Of a DNA stretch of 26,246 nucleotides, positions 1 through 5,163 are shown piece after piece. Both the position numbers and the translations under genes were made by a program. Positions within the stretch are counted from its first letter, which is position 1, and each line of letters opens with the position of its first letter. The stretch is from a virus, in IMG/VR virus record IMGVR_UViG_3300005581_000110, positions 1 through 26,246 of that record, one strand, 5' to 3'. The notes under the pieces are model-generated. The model did not search any database. It worked only from the letters and a program-made list of their open reading frames with translations, and had not been told where the DNA came from.

Positions 1-39
1 GAAAATACATAGCAATCTACTATAAAACACGCAAAATAC

Positions 40-72
40 AAGCGCTTACGGTTTAATTCGTAGGCGCTTTTT
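40..72 (+). terminator. Rho-independent terminator
   Basis: A 10-bp stem (40-49 with 60-69, one G-T wobble) is followed by five Ts (68-72). It probably ends a transcript from upstream of the window. A TATAAA box at 21-26 lies just before it, but its -35 region would fall outside the window. Confidence 0.75.
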
Positions 73-80
73 GCGTTAGG

Positions 81-159
81 TTTCCTTACTCACCCCCCGA
101 GGTAAGGAAAAAAATGCTAAATAATCTGCGATTCCCCCCGTGTCAAAGGTTATTTAGCG
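81..159 (+). ncRNA. 6C-like small RNA: two hairpins with CCCCCC loops
   Basis: Two adjacent perfect hairpins are visible. The first has a 9-bp stem (81-89 with 102-110) and a loop carrying exactly six Cs (93-98). The second has a 9-bp stem (116-124 with 150-158) and again six Cs in the loop (134-139). Actinobacterial 6C RNA is defined by just this arrangement of two stem-loops each with six or more Cs; in mycobacteria its C-rich loops pair with G-rich ribosome-binding sites of target mRNAs. Here it follows a terminator and precedes a 47-residue zinc-ribbon gene. No T-run closes it, so it may be the 5' leader of that gene or be processed from it. Assignment rests on structure and loop sequence, not on an alignment. 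Confidence 0.7.
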
Positions 160-188
160 CCTCCTGAGCATGAGGTTAAAAGGCTCAC
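160..188 (+). repeat. Leader repeat, copy 1 (hairpin before small gene)
   Basis: This 29-base element is repeated at 376-404 with 26 of 29 identities. TGAGC and GCTCA arms can pair to form a hairpin. The element also begins with CCTCCT, complementary to a Shine-Dalgarno site; bases 161-165 (CTCCT) could pair with AGGAG at 206-210, just before the start codon at 216. A role as a translational control element is inference. Confidence 0.6.
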
Positions 189-215
189 TTCCACAATAAC
201 CGTCAAGGAGAACAA

Positions 216-359
216 ATGGAGATCTACATCCAGACGTGCGGGTGGTGCGAAAAATACCTACCAATTTACGATAACGACATGTGCGTAGATTGCTACGAAG
301 AAGGCGTTGAAGAAGATGACGCTGATCCTGTTGCTACTGATGGCGAAGGCTATTCCTAA
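216..359 (+). CDS. Small four-cysteine zinc-ribbon protein
   Basis: This is a 47-residue acidic protein starting at ATG 216 with an AAGGAG site at 205-210. Two CxxC pairs (Cys8/Cys11 and Cys23/Cys26) are spaced 11 residues apart, which is the layout of a minimal zinc ribbon. After residue 29 the chain is a run of Glu and Asp. The fold suggests zinc binding; a partner or nucleic-acid target cannot be told from the sequence. It is the first gene after the 6C-like RNA and sits between the two copies of the leader repeat. Gene calling is supported by the ribosome site and the Cys pattern; function is unknown. Confidence 0.65.
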   Translation: MEIYIQTCGWCEKYLPIYDNDMCVDCYEEGVEEDDADPVATDGEGYS

Positions 360-375
360 GTTGTAGTAAATTTCA

Positions 376-404
376 CCTCCTGAGTACGAGGCTAAAAGGC
401 TCAC
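376..404 (+). repeat. Leader repeat, copy 2
   Basis: Second copy of the 29-base element at 160-188. The three differences (C to T, T to C, T to C) leave the TGAG/CTCA pairing intact, with the first becoming a T-G wobble. It lies 40 bases before the start codon of the membrane protein gene at 445. Confidence 0.6.
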
Positions 405-444
405 ACAAGGTAAATTCAACCAACCAAAAGAAAGAGGAAATATC

Positions 445-837
445 ATGATTAGCAAGAATGCACTCAAGTCAGGTGGAGCGACTGTTCTTTCAGGTCTTGT
501 CACGTACATCTTGGTTCGTGGCGTAATTGAGATTTGCGAGCTTTCGTTCAAGCTAGGCAAGACGGTTTACAAAAACCGCAAAAAGACAAGTTTTTCGAAA
601 GAAGCTCCCGTTTACTCTGAAGAAGTTATTAAGAATGTTCAAAAGCTTGATATAGAAATTCCGACAACGCTGATCGAAAAGCTTGATGCAGATGCGAATT
701 TGATTCGTTTAGCTCAAGAAAAAGAAAAAAGCAAGCTAAACCAGAACTTTGCTCAAAGTTTCCTGGTCAAAATCAATTCTAAGGCTACTGGCCTTGGTGC
801 TAGTGCCGCTAGCATTGCAAAGAAGATTCACTTCTAA
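445..837 (+). CDS. Hypothetical membrane-anchored protein
   Basis: A 130-residue protein of unknown family. Starting at ATG 445, with the purine-rich site AAAGAGGAAA upstream, residues 12-31 form one hydrophobic stretch that could be a membrane anchor or signal segment, followed by a basic patch (KTVYKNRKKT) that would favour a cytoplasmic position under the positive-inside rule. The rest is charged and probably helical, with Gly/Ala-Ser near the C-terminus. The gene is preceded by leader repeat copy 2 and closed by a strong terminator, so it ends a transcription unit. I do not recognise a homologue. Confidence 0.7.
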   Translation: MISKNALKSGGATVLSGLVTYILVRGVIEICELSFKLGKTVYKNRKKTSFSKEAPVYSEEVIKNVQKLDIEIPTTLIEKLDADANLIRLAQEKEKSKLNQNFAQSFLVKINSKATGLGASAASIAKKIHF

Positions 838-842
838 CACAA

Positions 843-886
843 ATAGTAGGGGTTGCAGGTAATACTGCAGCCCCTACTATTTTTTT
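843..886 (+). terminator. Strong Rho-independent terminator
   Basis: A 16-bp stem (843-858 with 865-880; one T-G wobble at 853/870), a 6-base loop and a run of seven Ts (880-886). It lies 5 bases after the stop codon at 837. Confidence 0.92.
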
Positions 887-912
887 GCCTAAAACAAGCG
901 AAGGAGGAAAAA

Positions 913-1086
913 ATGCTTTGGATGGACCCAGTTACCAAAACATGGGGTGAAGGAGATCATCTTTACACCATTGATCCAATTTACTACGCTCATGCTATAC
1001 AAGCTGAAATTGAAGAAGCCATAGAAGAGGGCGATGAAGAAAAGCTACTTTCTTTGATGATGCGATACGGTAGGGAAGTAAAATGA
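913..1086 (+). CDS. Small acidic hypothetical protein
   Basis: A 57-residue protein starting at ATG 913, eight bases after a near-ideal AAGGAGG site at 901-907. The reading frame is open further upstream, but that part lies in the terminator hairpin, so the later start is preferred. The sequence opens with aromatic residues (LWMDPVTKTWGEG) and continues with an acidic helix (residues 31-50). Its stop overlaps the start of the next gene in an ATGA junction, pointing to translational coupling. No family recognised. Confidence 0.7.
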   Translation: MLWMDPVTKTWGEGDHLYTIDPIYYAHAIQAEIEEAIEEGDEEKLLSLMMRYGREVK

Positions 1087-1220
1087 CCCACGTAGCAAAT
1101 CATATTAGCGGTTGGTGTATGACTAACGACCACGCAAACTGTGCTGGCATTTTTGAGTCCAGTATGGAAAGCAAAACACCGTCCCCCTGGAAATGTCCAT
1201 GTTCTTGTCATAAGGAGTAA
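1083..1220 (+). CDS. Small Cys/His protein of actinobacterial type
   Basis: A 45-residue protein whose ATG overlaps the stop of the previous gene by four bases. It has the pattern WC-x4-H-x2-C (Cys12, His17, Cys20) followed by a C-terminal CPCSCH cluster (Cys38, Cys40, Cys42, His43). Short proteins with a C-xn-H-xx-C-x-G half and a CxCxCH tail are common in actinobacteria and their phages and are presumed metal-binding; none is known to me to have a proven role. The next gene starts two bases after the stop, using a ribosome site inside the end of this gene (AAGGAG at 1212-1217). Confidence 0.6.
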   Translation: MTHVANHISGWCMTNDHANCAGIFESSMESKTPSPWKCPCSCHKE

Positions 1221-1222
1221 AA

Positions 1223-1657
1223 ATGTCTATATCTACATCAGATAAAGTAGATCGTTTTTTTAGTTGGGAAGTACACGAATCAGAAGAAAAACTAGAACAA
1301 ATGAAATCAATTGCTTCGTTACACGATCTGTTATGTAGAGATGTATTGTTAGCAAAACTAGTTATGCTAGAATCTGATGATCCAAATTACAAAACGGCGA
1401 TAAGATATTTACACGGGTTATTAGAAGTATGCCCAGACGATTTATCGTGTGGTGTATACGTTGTTTTAAGTATTGATGCGTATACTAAAGATCAAGAAGA
1501 CTACGCTCAAAGTTTACTTAATCTGTGCATGGAAAGTAATCCAAGACACAAACTTGGTTTATTAGCTGAAAAAATGTATAGCAAGTACACTCCAAACGCA
1601 GTTAAACAAGTTATTTCAACAGCAATGGAATTAATAGAAATTGAAGAAGATAAGTAA
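1223..1657 (+). CDS. DUF4192-like protein
   Basis: A 144-residue protein starting at ATG 1223 behind a TAAGGAG site. From about residue 35 it follows the layout of the C-terminal half of actinobacterial DUF4192 proteins: an RD-xxLA helix, a helix ending in a Pro-Asp-Asp-Leu turn, a helix where DUF4192 has its GDGALA segment (here TKDQEDYAQ), and then the NPRHKLGLLAEKM block where that family has a DPxYxLAxLL motif. The N-terminal half of the family is missing. Codons are very AT-rich compared with the tRNA-adjacent genes. The function of DUF4192 is unknown. A TPR-like helical protein is the alternative reading. Confidence 0.6.
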   Translation: MSISTSDKVDRFFSWEVHESEEKLEQMKSIASLHDLLCRDVLLAKLVMLESDDPNYKTAIRYLHGLLEVCPDDLSCGVYVVLSIDAYTKDQEDYAQSLLNLCMESNPRHKLGLLAEKMYSKYTPNAVKQVISTAMELIEIEEDK

Positions 1658-1679
1658 ATTAGGTAATTTGTTTTATATA

Positions 1680-1688
1680 TGGTATAAT
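1680..1688 (+). promoter_or_regulatory. Extended -10 promoter
   Basis: TGGTATAAT is an exact TGn-TATAAT extended -10 box. No good -35 hexamer stands 16-18 bases upstream (TAGGTA at 1660-1665), as is usual for extended -10 promoters. The block GGTATAAT is shared with the second promoter at 6602-6630. The start of transcription would be near 1695. Confidence 0.6.
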
Positions 1689-1694
1689 TAATGT

Positions 1695-1743
1695 GTTGGG
1701 GAAAACTATACCCAATTACCGTCTCAAATTGAGGCGGTTTTTT
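1695..1743 (+). ncRNA. Short structured RNA or attenuator leader
   Basis: Between the promoter and the gene at 1765 lie a small hairpin (TTGGG 1696-1700 with CCCAA 1711-1715) and a terminator (9-bp stem 1718-1726 with 1730-1738, three-base loop, six Ts). The product would be an RNA of about 49 nt. It could be a free small RNA or an attenuator controlling the downstream membrane protein gene; no leader peptide is visible. Confidence 0.5.
1718..1743 (+). terminator. Rho-independent terminator
   Basis: Stem 1718-1726 with 1730-1738 (one T-G wobble), three-base loop AAT, and T-run 1738-1743. It lies 22 bases before the start codon at 1765. Confidence 0.8.
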
Positions 1744-1764
1744 ATTGTTTAAAGAGAGGAAGAT

Positions 1765-2127
1765 ATGAGCACTTTAGCCTACAATATAATTTGGATATTT
1801 ATCGTAGTTGTCTCGTCTGCTATCGCATTTAAAGCAGGTTTTAACAAGTACAAAAGAGAATCCATTATTGAGCGTTTTACAGAAACGTTGCGTTTAATCC
1901 AAAATGAACGCGCAATACAAGAAACTCAAATTACATTTACAAAACTATGGTGCGAGAAAATTAACTTCATAAATTCGGATGAAGAATTTCCTAAATATTT
2001 AGAATCTATTTCTAGCACTATGGTAAAAGAAATGATTAGTTCTGTAAATATCATGCAAGAGATGGTAGATAGTTCTAAGCGTTTTGAATCTGTAATCAAA
2101 GAAGAACTTAAAACATTAACCAAATAG
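1765..2127 (+). CDS. Hypothetical protein with one N-terminal membrane helix
   Basis: A 120-residue protein starting at ATG 1765, with GAGAGGAAG upstream. Residues 5-24 (YNIIWIFIVVVSSAIAFKAG) form a clear membrane helix, followed by a basic stretch and then about 90 residues of predicted helix rich in Glu, Lys and Ile, which could be a coiled coil. Such short bitopic proteins are frequent in phage early regions, and nothing identifies the role. It follows a promoter and terminator, so its expression may depend on readthrough. The WhiB gene starts 10 bases after its stop and probably shares the transcript. Confidence 0.65.
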   Translation: MSTLAYNIIWIFIVVVSSAIAFKAGFNKYKRESIIERFTETLRLIQNERAIQETQITFTKLWCEKINFINSDEEFPKYLESISSTMVKEMISSVNIMQEMVDSSKRFESVIKEELKTLTK

Positions 2128-2137
2128 GAGAACAGCT

Positions 2138-2425
2138 GTGAGTGAACTTCAGTACAATTTCATCACTACAATGAGCGAAGAAGGGCTTTGTGCTAACGAA
2201 GATCCTGGTTTGTTTGTTAGTGATATTGAAGAAGAGAAGTCATACCGTTTAGCTAAAGAAATATGCAAAAATTGCCCGATTAAAGTTCCGTGCTTTGATT
2301 ATGCAATGGAAGTTTCCCCATATGGAGTATGGGGAGGTACAACTGAATATGAACGTACCCGCATGAAGGGTAAAAAGCATTTCATGGGTCTGAGTGTTTA
2401 TTCAGACAGAGCTTTATCAATCTAA
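2138..2425 (+). CDS. whiB: WhiB-family Fe-S transcription regulator
   Basis: A 95-residue WhiB-like protein starting at GTG 2138 behind TAGGAG (2125-2130). It has the four cysteines that hold the [4Fe-4S] cluster (Cys18, Cys43, Cys46, Cys52 in the C-xn-CxxC-x5-C order) and the family's turn motif GVWGG at 63-67. A basic stretch follows (RTRMKGKK, 73-80), as expected for DNA contact. WhiB proteins occur only in actinobacteria and their phages; they bind the primary sigma factor and change promoter choice, and the mycobacteriophage TM4 WhiB is known to interfere with host WhiB2. By inference this protein would redirect or dampen host transcription or tune phage promoters. Length is normal for the family. 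Confidence 0.95.
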   Translation: MSELQYNFITTMSEEGLCANEDPGLFVSDIEEEKSYRLAKEICKNCPIKVPCFDYAMEVSPYGVWGGTTEYERTRMKGKKHFMGLSVYSDRALSI

Positions 2426-2445
2426 TTAAACTATAAGGAGTAATA

Positions 2446-2856
2446 ATGAGTACAGAAAATGGTTATGAGTTTGTTGAAGATATTCCAGTTTCTAACGAAG
2501 AAAATAGATATGTCGCTAAATATCTAGACCTTTCAGAAGTGCTACGCAATAATCCAGGTCAGATTATTAAGCTGACTGAACGGAAGAGCGCTTCATTTAT
2601 TTCTTCAATTAACCAAGGAGTTTTAAAAGCCTTTAAGCCAAAGGGTGAGTTTAAAGCCGTTGGTAGAATGCAAGGCAAAGATGGCTTACAAGATTGCTAC
2701 ATTCAATTTGTAGGAACACCATCTCACACGTCTGAGGACGCTAACTACCTTAAAGTAGTATCCGAGGCTATTGCTGCTACTAATTTAGTAGACCCAGAAT
2801 ACGCAGAAGACGAATCTTGGGAATACGAGTACCAGTCTCCAGAAATTGTAAAATAA
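2446..2856 (+). CDS. Hypothetical protein
   Basis: A 136-residue protein starting at ATG 2446 behind ATAAGGAG. The middle part (about residues 36-90) reads NNPGQIIKL, a helix, then LKAFKPKGEFKAVGRMQG and YIQFVG. This resembles a type of small protein seen in actinophages in which a PG turn, a helix and an F-x-P-x-G-x-F-x-A segment recur; no function is established to my knowledge. The last 30 residues are strongly acidic and aromatic. Its TAA overlaps the ATG of the next gene (TAATG), so the pair is probably translated together. Confidence 0.65.
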   Translation: MSTENGYEFVEDIPVSNEENRYVAKYLDLSEVLRNNPGQIIKLTERKSASFISSINQGVLKAFKPKGEFKAVGRMQGKDGLQDCYIQFVGTPSHTSEDANYLKVVSEAIAATNLVDPEYAEDESWEYEYQSPEIVK

Positions 2857-3140
2857 TGCTAGAGCCTGATGAATTTGACGAAGCAACAAAGCTAATCATG
2901 GAAGCTTTTGATGCTAAATTTATTGGCTATTTAGTGTGTAGATTTTGTAACTCTAAGCTTAGTCAAGAAAGATCTAATATCTATGACCACTGTTCAAGTA
3001 GTGATTGCGTCTTAACTTGGCGACGAGAGCGTCTTGAACAGTTTCGGCTAGATTTAGTTCCTAAGCAAGGATTTGCAATTTCGTTCAAGAGTGACGAGCA
3101 CGTTCGTTCTATTGGTCGCTCATCTGGAAGATCAATTTAA
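2856..3140 (+). CDS. Small putative zinc-binding protein
   Basis: A 94-residue protein whose ATG at 2856 overlaps the previous stop by one base. Cys28 and Cys31 (CRFC), His45-Cys46 and Cys51 together could bind one zinc ion in a treble-clef or zinc-ribbon fold. Next to it comes a basic segment (TWRRERLEQFR), and the C-terminus is rich in Ser, Arg and Gly. The reading frame is open further upstream inside the preceding gene, but the overlap start is the only one with a coupling signal. Nucleic-acid binding is plausible but not shown. Confidence 0.6.
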   Translation: MLEPDEFDEATKLIMEAFDAKFIGYLVCRFCNSKLSQERSNIYDHCSSSDCVLTWRRERLEQFRLDLVPKQGFAISFKSDEHVRSIGRSSGRSI

Positions 3141-3191
3141 GCAGACAAAACAAAACAGAGACTCACTTCCCTGATTCTTTGTTTGCACACC

Positions 3192-3214
3192 TGAGCAAGT
3201 GTTTAAACTGCTCA
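3192..3214 (+). repeat. Leader hairpin related to the repeats at 160 and 376
   Basis: TGAGCA (3192-3197) and TGCTCA (3209-3214) form a perfect 6-bp stem. The pattern CTGAGCA, TTAAA, then GCTCA is shared with the two leader repeats, and this copy also precedes a Cys-rich small gene (start 3236). It is diverged: the CCTCCT part is lost and the inner part contains the palindrome GTTTAAAC (3201-3208). A CTCACTTCC block upstream (3162-3170) also matches the bases at 184-192. Confidence 0.45.
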
Positions 3215-3235
3215 ACAAAACTAATAAGGAGAGCA

Positions 3236-3505
3236 ATGAAAATTTTAAAGAAACAGCACTGTTATGCGGTGGTTATAAACGACAGCGATGTGTACGAGGA
3301 GCTTTGTGGGCAAGAAGAAATAGATCAAGTTCCAATTTTATGCGGTACTAGTGAGCTTGCTGAGTATTTTGCTAAAGAAGCCAATATTGAATGGAATCAA
3401 GACAACGATGGAACTTGTTACTGTGGTGATTGTGGTACAAGTTCTCCTATGTGTTATGACCGAGTAGTATTCAGTGTTCGAGAAGTTCAGATATATTGGA
3501 ATTAA
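3236..3505 (+). CDS. Hypothetical Cys-rich small protein
   Basis: An 89-residue protein starting at ATG 3236 behind TAAGGAG. The frame is open from 3179, but that part overlaps the leader hairpin and has no ribosome site. The C-terminal half carries CYCGDC (Cys61, Cys63, Cys66) and Cys73, a plausible metal site; Cys9, Cys24 and Cys36 are further cysteines. It ends 11 bases before the tRNA-Leu gene. Family not recognised. Confidence 0.6.
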   Translation: MKILKKQHCYAVVINDSDVYEELCGQEEIDQVPILCGTSELAEYFAKEANIEWNQDNDGTCYCGDCGTSSPMCYDRVVFSVREVQIYWN

Positions 3506-3516
3506 TAATCCGCTAA

Positions 3517-3589
3517 GCCCGAATAGCCCAACGGCAGAGGCGGAGGACTTAAAATCCTTTCAGTGTGGGTTCGAATCCCACTTCGGGCA
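3517..3589 (+). tRNA. tRNA-Leu (anticodon TAA), short variable loop
   Basis: The acceptor stem is GCCCGAA (3517-3523) with TTCGGGC (3582-3588) and discriminator A3589; CCA is not encoded. The anticodon arm is GAGGA, loop CTTAAAA, TCCTT, giving anticodon TAA, which reads UUA. The T-arm is GTGGG, loop TTCGAAT, CCCAC. The variable region is only about 5 bases, whereas bacterial leucine tRNAs normally carry a long variable arm. The D-stem is 3 bp, as in class II tRNAs. I recall similar short UAA tRNAs from other phages. Confidence 0.9.
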
Positions 3590-3621
3590 CGAAAACAAAT
3601 TACTAAACAAGGAGATAAGTA

Positions 3622-3819
3622 ATGTACAACGACAACGCTGCATATCAAATAGATCAAGCTTTGTGTATTTGTGGTTGCAAAGTGCTTTGGCATAACATAG
3701 TTGAACATCCAGATGGTTCAGTAGATATCGGTAAATGTGAAAACAGCTACGAAACAAGTATTTTTCCAACTTGTGGTTGCACAGAGTTTCATTTCGCATA
3801 CACAGACGGTGCAATTTGA
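3622..3819 (+). CDS. Small Cys/His-rich protein, probably zinc-binding
   Basis: A 65-residue protein starting at ATG 3622 behind AAGGAG. It has two cysteine groups, CICGC (Cys15, 17, 19) and CGC (Cys51, 53), plus Cys39, His24, His29 and His57, enough for one or two metal sites. Its stop overlaps a TTG start of the next reading frame (TTGA). Function unknown. Confidence 0.6.
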   Translation: MYNDNAAYQIDQALCICGCKVLWHNIVEHPDGSVDIGKCENSYETSIFPTCGCTEFHFAYTDGAI

Positions 3820-3980
3820 ATACGCTAAAGCTCACTAAAGAACAAGTGAGACTCCTAATTTCAGCTTTGCAGCAGTCAATTGATAGCGTAAACACCGAGG
3901 AACCAACACTGTTGGATATGAATCAAAATGCCGTTTACGTCAATAGAAGCCGAGTGTTTTATCAACCAATCAAGGGATAA
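3816..3980 (+). CDS. Small hypothetical protein (TTG start)
   Basis: The reading frame from 3816 gives 54 residues. The TTG at 3816-3818 overlaps the TGA of the upstream gene by three bases, a coupling junction like the ATGA and GTGA junctions elsewhere in this region. The only nearby purine site is a weak GACGGTG. The protein starts LNTLKLTKEQVRLLISALQQ, an amphipathic helix. The next gene starts four bases after the stop. Family unknown. Confidence 0.45.
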   Translation: MNTLKLTKEQVRLLISALQQSIDSVNTEEPTLLDMNQNAVYVNRSRVFYQPIKG

Positions 3981-3984
3981 AATA

Positions 3985-4521
3985 ATGACAAAATCAACTA
4001 AAAAAGCAGTAAGAAATAAAAGTATTGATTTAGTTCGTGACGAATTATCTAAACTCTCAAAAATTTCAAATAAGGAATTTTCTAGAAAGCTAACTTTGGG
4101 TAATCCACCAGCCTCAGTCATTGTAAAGGGAAAGCTAGAGCAAGATCCATTAGGTCGTTTTATTATTTCCGAGCTCACCATCATTGGAAATTCAGTGTCA
4201 TCGGACATTCTTCGCCACATTCCAATTCAATCAATTGAAGACGAAGCCAATTGGGAAGTTGCCAAAAATTTGGACGCTCTTTTTTTAGAACTTCCTCCAC
4301 TTGATCGCAGTAATTTTGATAATCCAGCCTCATTTTCCGAAGCTGTATCCGTTTACATAAGAGCAGCAGCGTTTATTTCTAACAAACCTGTCTTGCAAAT
4401 TTGTGAGATGTTTGACCTTCCAGGGCCACGCGTACACGCATGGGTACGTGAAGCTAGACTTCGTGGAGACCTACCTACAACAACAAGGAGAAAGCAATGG
4501 GATACGCACCGCATGATGTAA
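3985..4521 (+). CDS. Helix-turn-helix DNA-binding protein
   Basis: A 178-residue protein starting at ATG 3985 behind AAGGGAT. The N-terminal two thirds are not recognised. The C-terminal part (about 117-163) fits a helix-turn-helix seen in many actinobacterial and actinophage proteins: a helix ending in VYIRAAAF, a short turn with a Pro (NKP), a helix LQICEMFDL, then a recognition helix PRVHAWVREARLRGDLP that resembles the family's WIRRARExGxL ending. DNA binding is likely; whether it is a repressor, activator or partition-type protein is open. It overlaps the next gene by 25 bases. Confidence 0.65.
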   Translation: MTKSTKKAVRNKSIDLVRDELSKLSKISNKEFSRKLTLGNPPASVIVKGKLEQDPLGRFIISELTIIGNSVSSDILRHIPIQSIEDEANWEVAKNLDALFLELPPLDRSNFDNPASFSEAVSVYIRAAAFISNKPVLQICEMFDLPGPRVHAWVREARLRGDLPTTTRRKQWDTHRMM

Positions 4522-4718
4522 GAACAGTTGAAGAAATGATCAAAGTTCTTCAAACAGAGTACGAGATCGTCTCAAAAATAGACCAAGATGAAGCCGAATC
4601 TGGTGCTATTGAAGACGGAGAGATCCAATTCAACAATGGTTGGGCTAGTGGTATGGTTCGTGCCATACAACTGCTAAAGGGAGAAAATTGGGATTGGGAT
4701 GGGTTCCACCAAACCTAA
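4497..4718 (+). CDS. Small acidic hypothetical protein
   Basis: A 73-residue protein starting at ATG 4497 behind AAGGAG, inside the last 25 bases of the helix-turn-helix gene. It consists of two predicted helices around an acidic middle (DQDEAESGAIEDGE) and ends in a Trp-rich tail (WDWDGFHQT). It ends 9 bases before the tRNA array. Family unknown. Confidence 0.65.
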   Translation: MGYAPHDVRTVEEMIKVLQTEYEIVSKIDQDEAESGAIEDGEIQFNNGWASGMVRAIQLLKGENWDWDGFHQT

Positions 4719-4727
4719 TCTAGTATC

Positions 4728-4801
4728 GGGGCGGTAGCTCAGCTGGTCAGAGCAGCGGACTCATAATCCGTCGGTCCTGGGTTCAAGTCCCAGTCGCCCC
4801 A
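4728..4801 (+). tRNA. tRNA-Met (anticodon CAT)
   Basis: Acceptor GGGGCGG (4728-4734) with TCGCCCC (4794-4800), discriminator A4801. Anticodon loop CTCATAA on a GCGGA stem. The G1-C72 pair argues against an initiator tRNA. A tRNA-Ile read through lysidine at the CAT anticodon is the alternative. No encoded CCA. Confidence 0.93.
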
Positions 4802-4802
4802 C

Positions 4803-4875
4803 ACGCCTGTAGCTCAGGGGATAGAGCAACAGACTTCTAATCTGTTGGTCGTTGGTTCGAATCCAACCAGGCGTA
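4803..4875 (+). tRNA. tRNA-Arg (anticodon TCT)
   Basis: Acceptor ACGCCTG (4803-4809) with CAGGCGT (4868-4874), discriminator A4875. Anticodon loop CTTCTAA on stem ACAGA/TCTGT; T-loop TTCGAAT. It reads AGA, and AGG by wobble. It starts one base after tRNA-Met, so the two are surely cut from one transcript. Confidence 0.95.
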
Positions 4876-4877
4876 CT

Positions 4878-4923
4878 GAAAGGGTATGTATTGAAGTGGG
4901 GAAGCTGATTTACATACCCTTTC
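4878..4923 (+). repeat. Perfect 13-bp inverted repeat between tRNAs
   Basis: The arms 4878-4890 and 4911-4923 are perfectly complementary over 13 bp around a 20-base loop. No T-run follows. It fills nearly all of the gap between tRNA-Arg and tRNA-Lys and would be a stable hairpin in the precursor, for example a processing signal. Confidence 0.75.
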
Positions 4924-4926
4924 TCA

Positions 4927-4999
<73 letters not shown>

Positions 5000-5001
5000 C
5001 G

Positions 5002-5122
5002 TATCTGGTCGTTTAACGCGTAGTGGTATACCCCAACCATCCGCCTACGCAAGACACCTGACAAGCGTTTTACTTCTCTTTCCGCTTGTTGGGAGATGTG
5101 GGTTTGACTCCCATCCAGATAT
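5002..5122 (+). ncRNA. tRNA-like cloverleaf RNA of about 121 nt
   Basis: A perfect 7-bp acceptor-like stem (TATCTGG 5002-5008 with CCAGATA 5115-5121) encloses three arms. The first is a long hairpin (GCGTAG 5018-5023 with CTACGC 5045-5050; inner TGGT with ACCA). The second is a 7-bp hairpin (5061-5067 with 5083-5089; 15-base loop). The third is a T-arm (GTGGG 5098-5102, loop TTTGACT, CCCAT 5110-5114). The T-arm box differs from a normal tRNA box at only two positions, but there is no recognisable D-arm or 7-base anticodon loop. It starts three bases after tRNA-Lys. It may be a decayed tRNA with insertions or a distinct tRNA-like RNA. Confidence 0.55.
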
Positions 5123-5163
5123 ATGCTTATTATATGTTTACCCAAATAGAAAGGACTGTCCAC

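Noticed and set aside
1-40. Promoter with TATAAA at 21-26 for the 6C-like RNA
   Set aside because: The -35 region falls outside the window and a terminator lies between the box and the 6C hairpins, so it cannot be supported.
853-912. Upstream extension of the reading frame of the gene at 913-1086
   Set aside because: It lies in the terminator hairpin, and the strong AAGGAGG site fits only the start at 913.
3502-3895. Minus-strand open frames over tRNA-Leu
   Set aside because: They overlap the tRNA and the well-supported plus-strand gene at 3622 and have no ribosome sites.
5086-5163. Upstream extension of the gene at 5164-5400
   Set aside because: It overlaps the T-arm of the tRNA-like RNA and has no ribosome site; AAAGGA fits ATG 5164.
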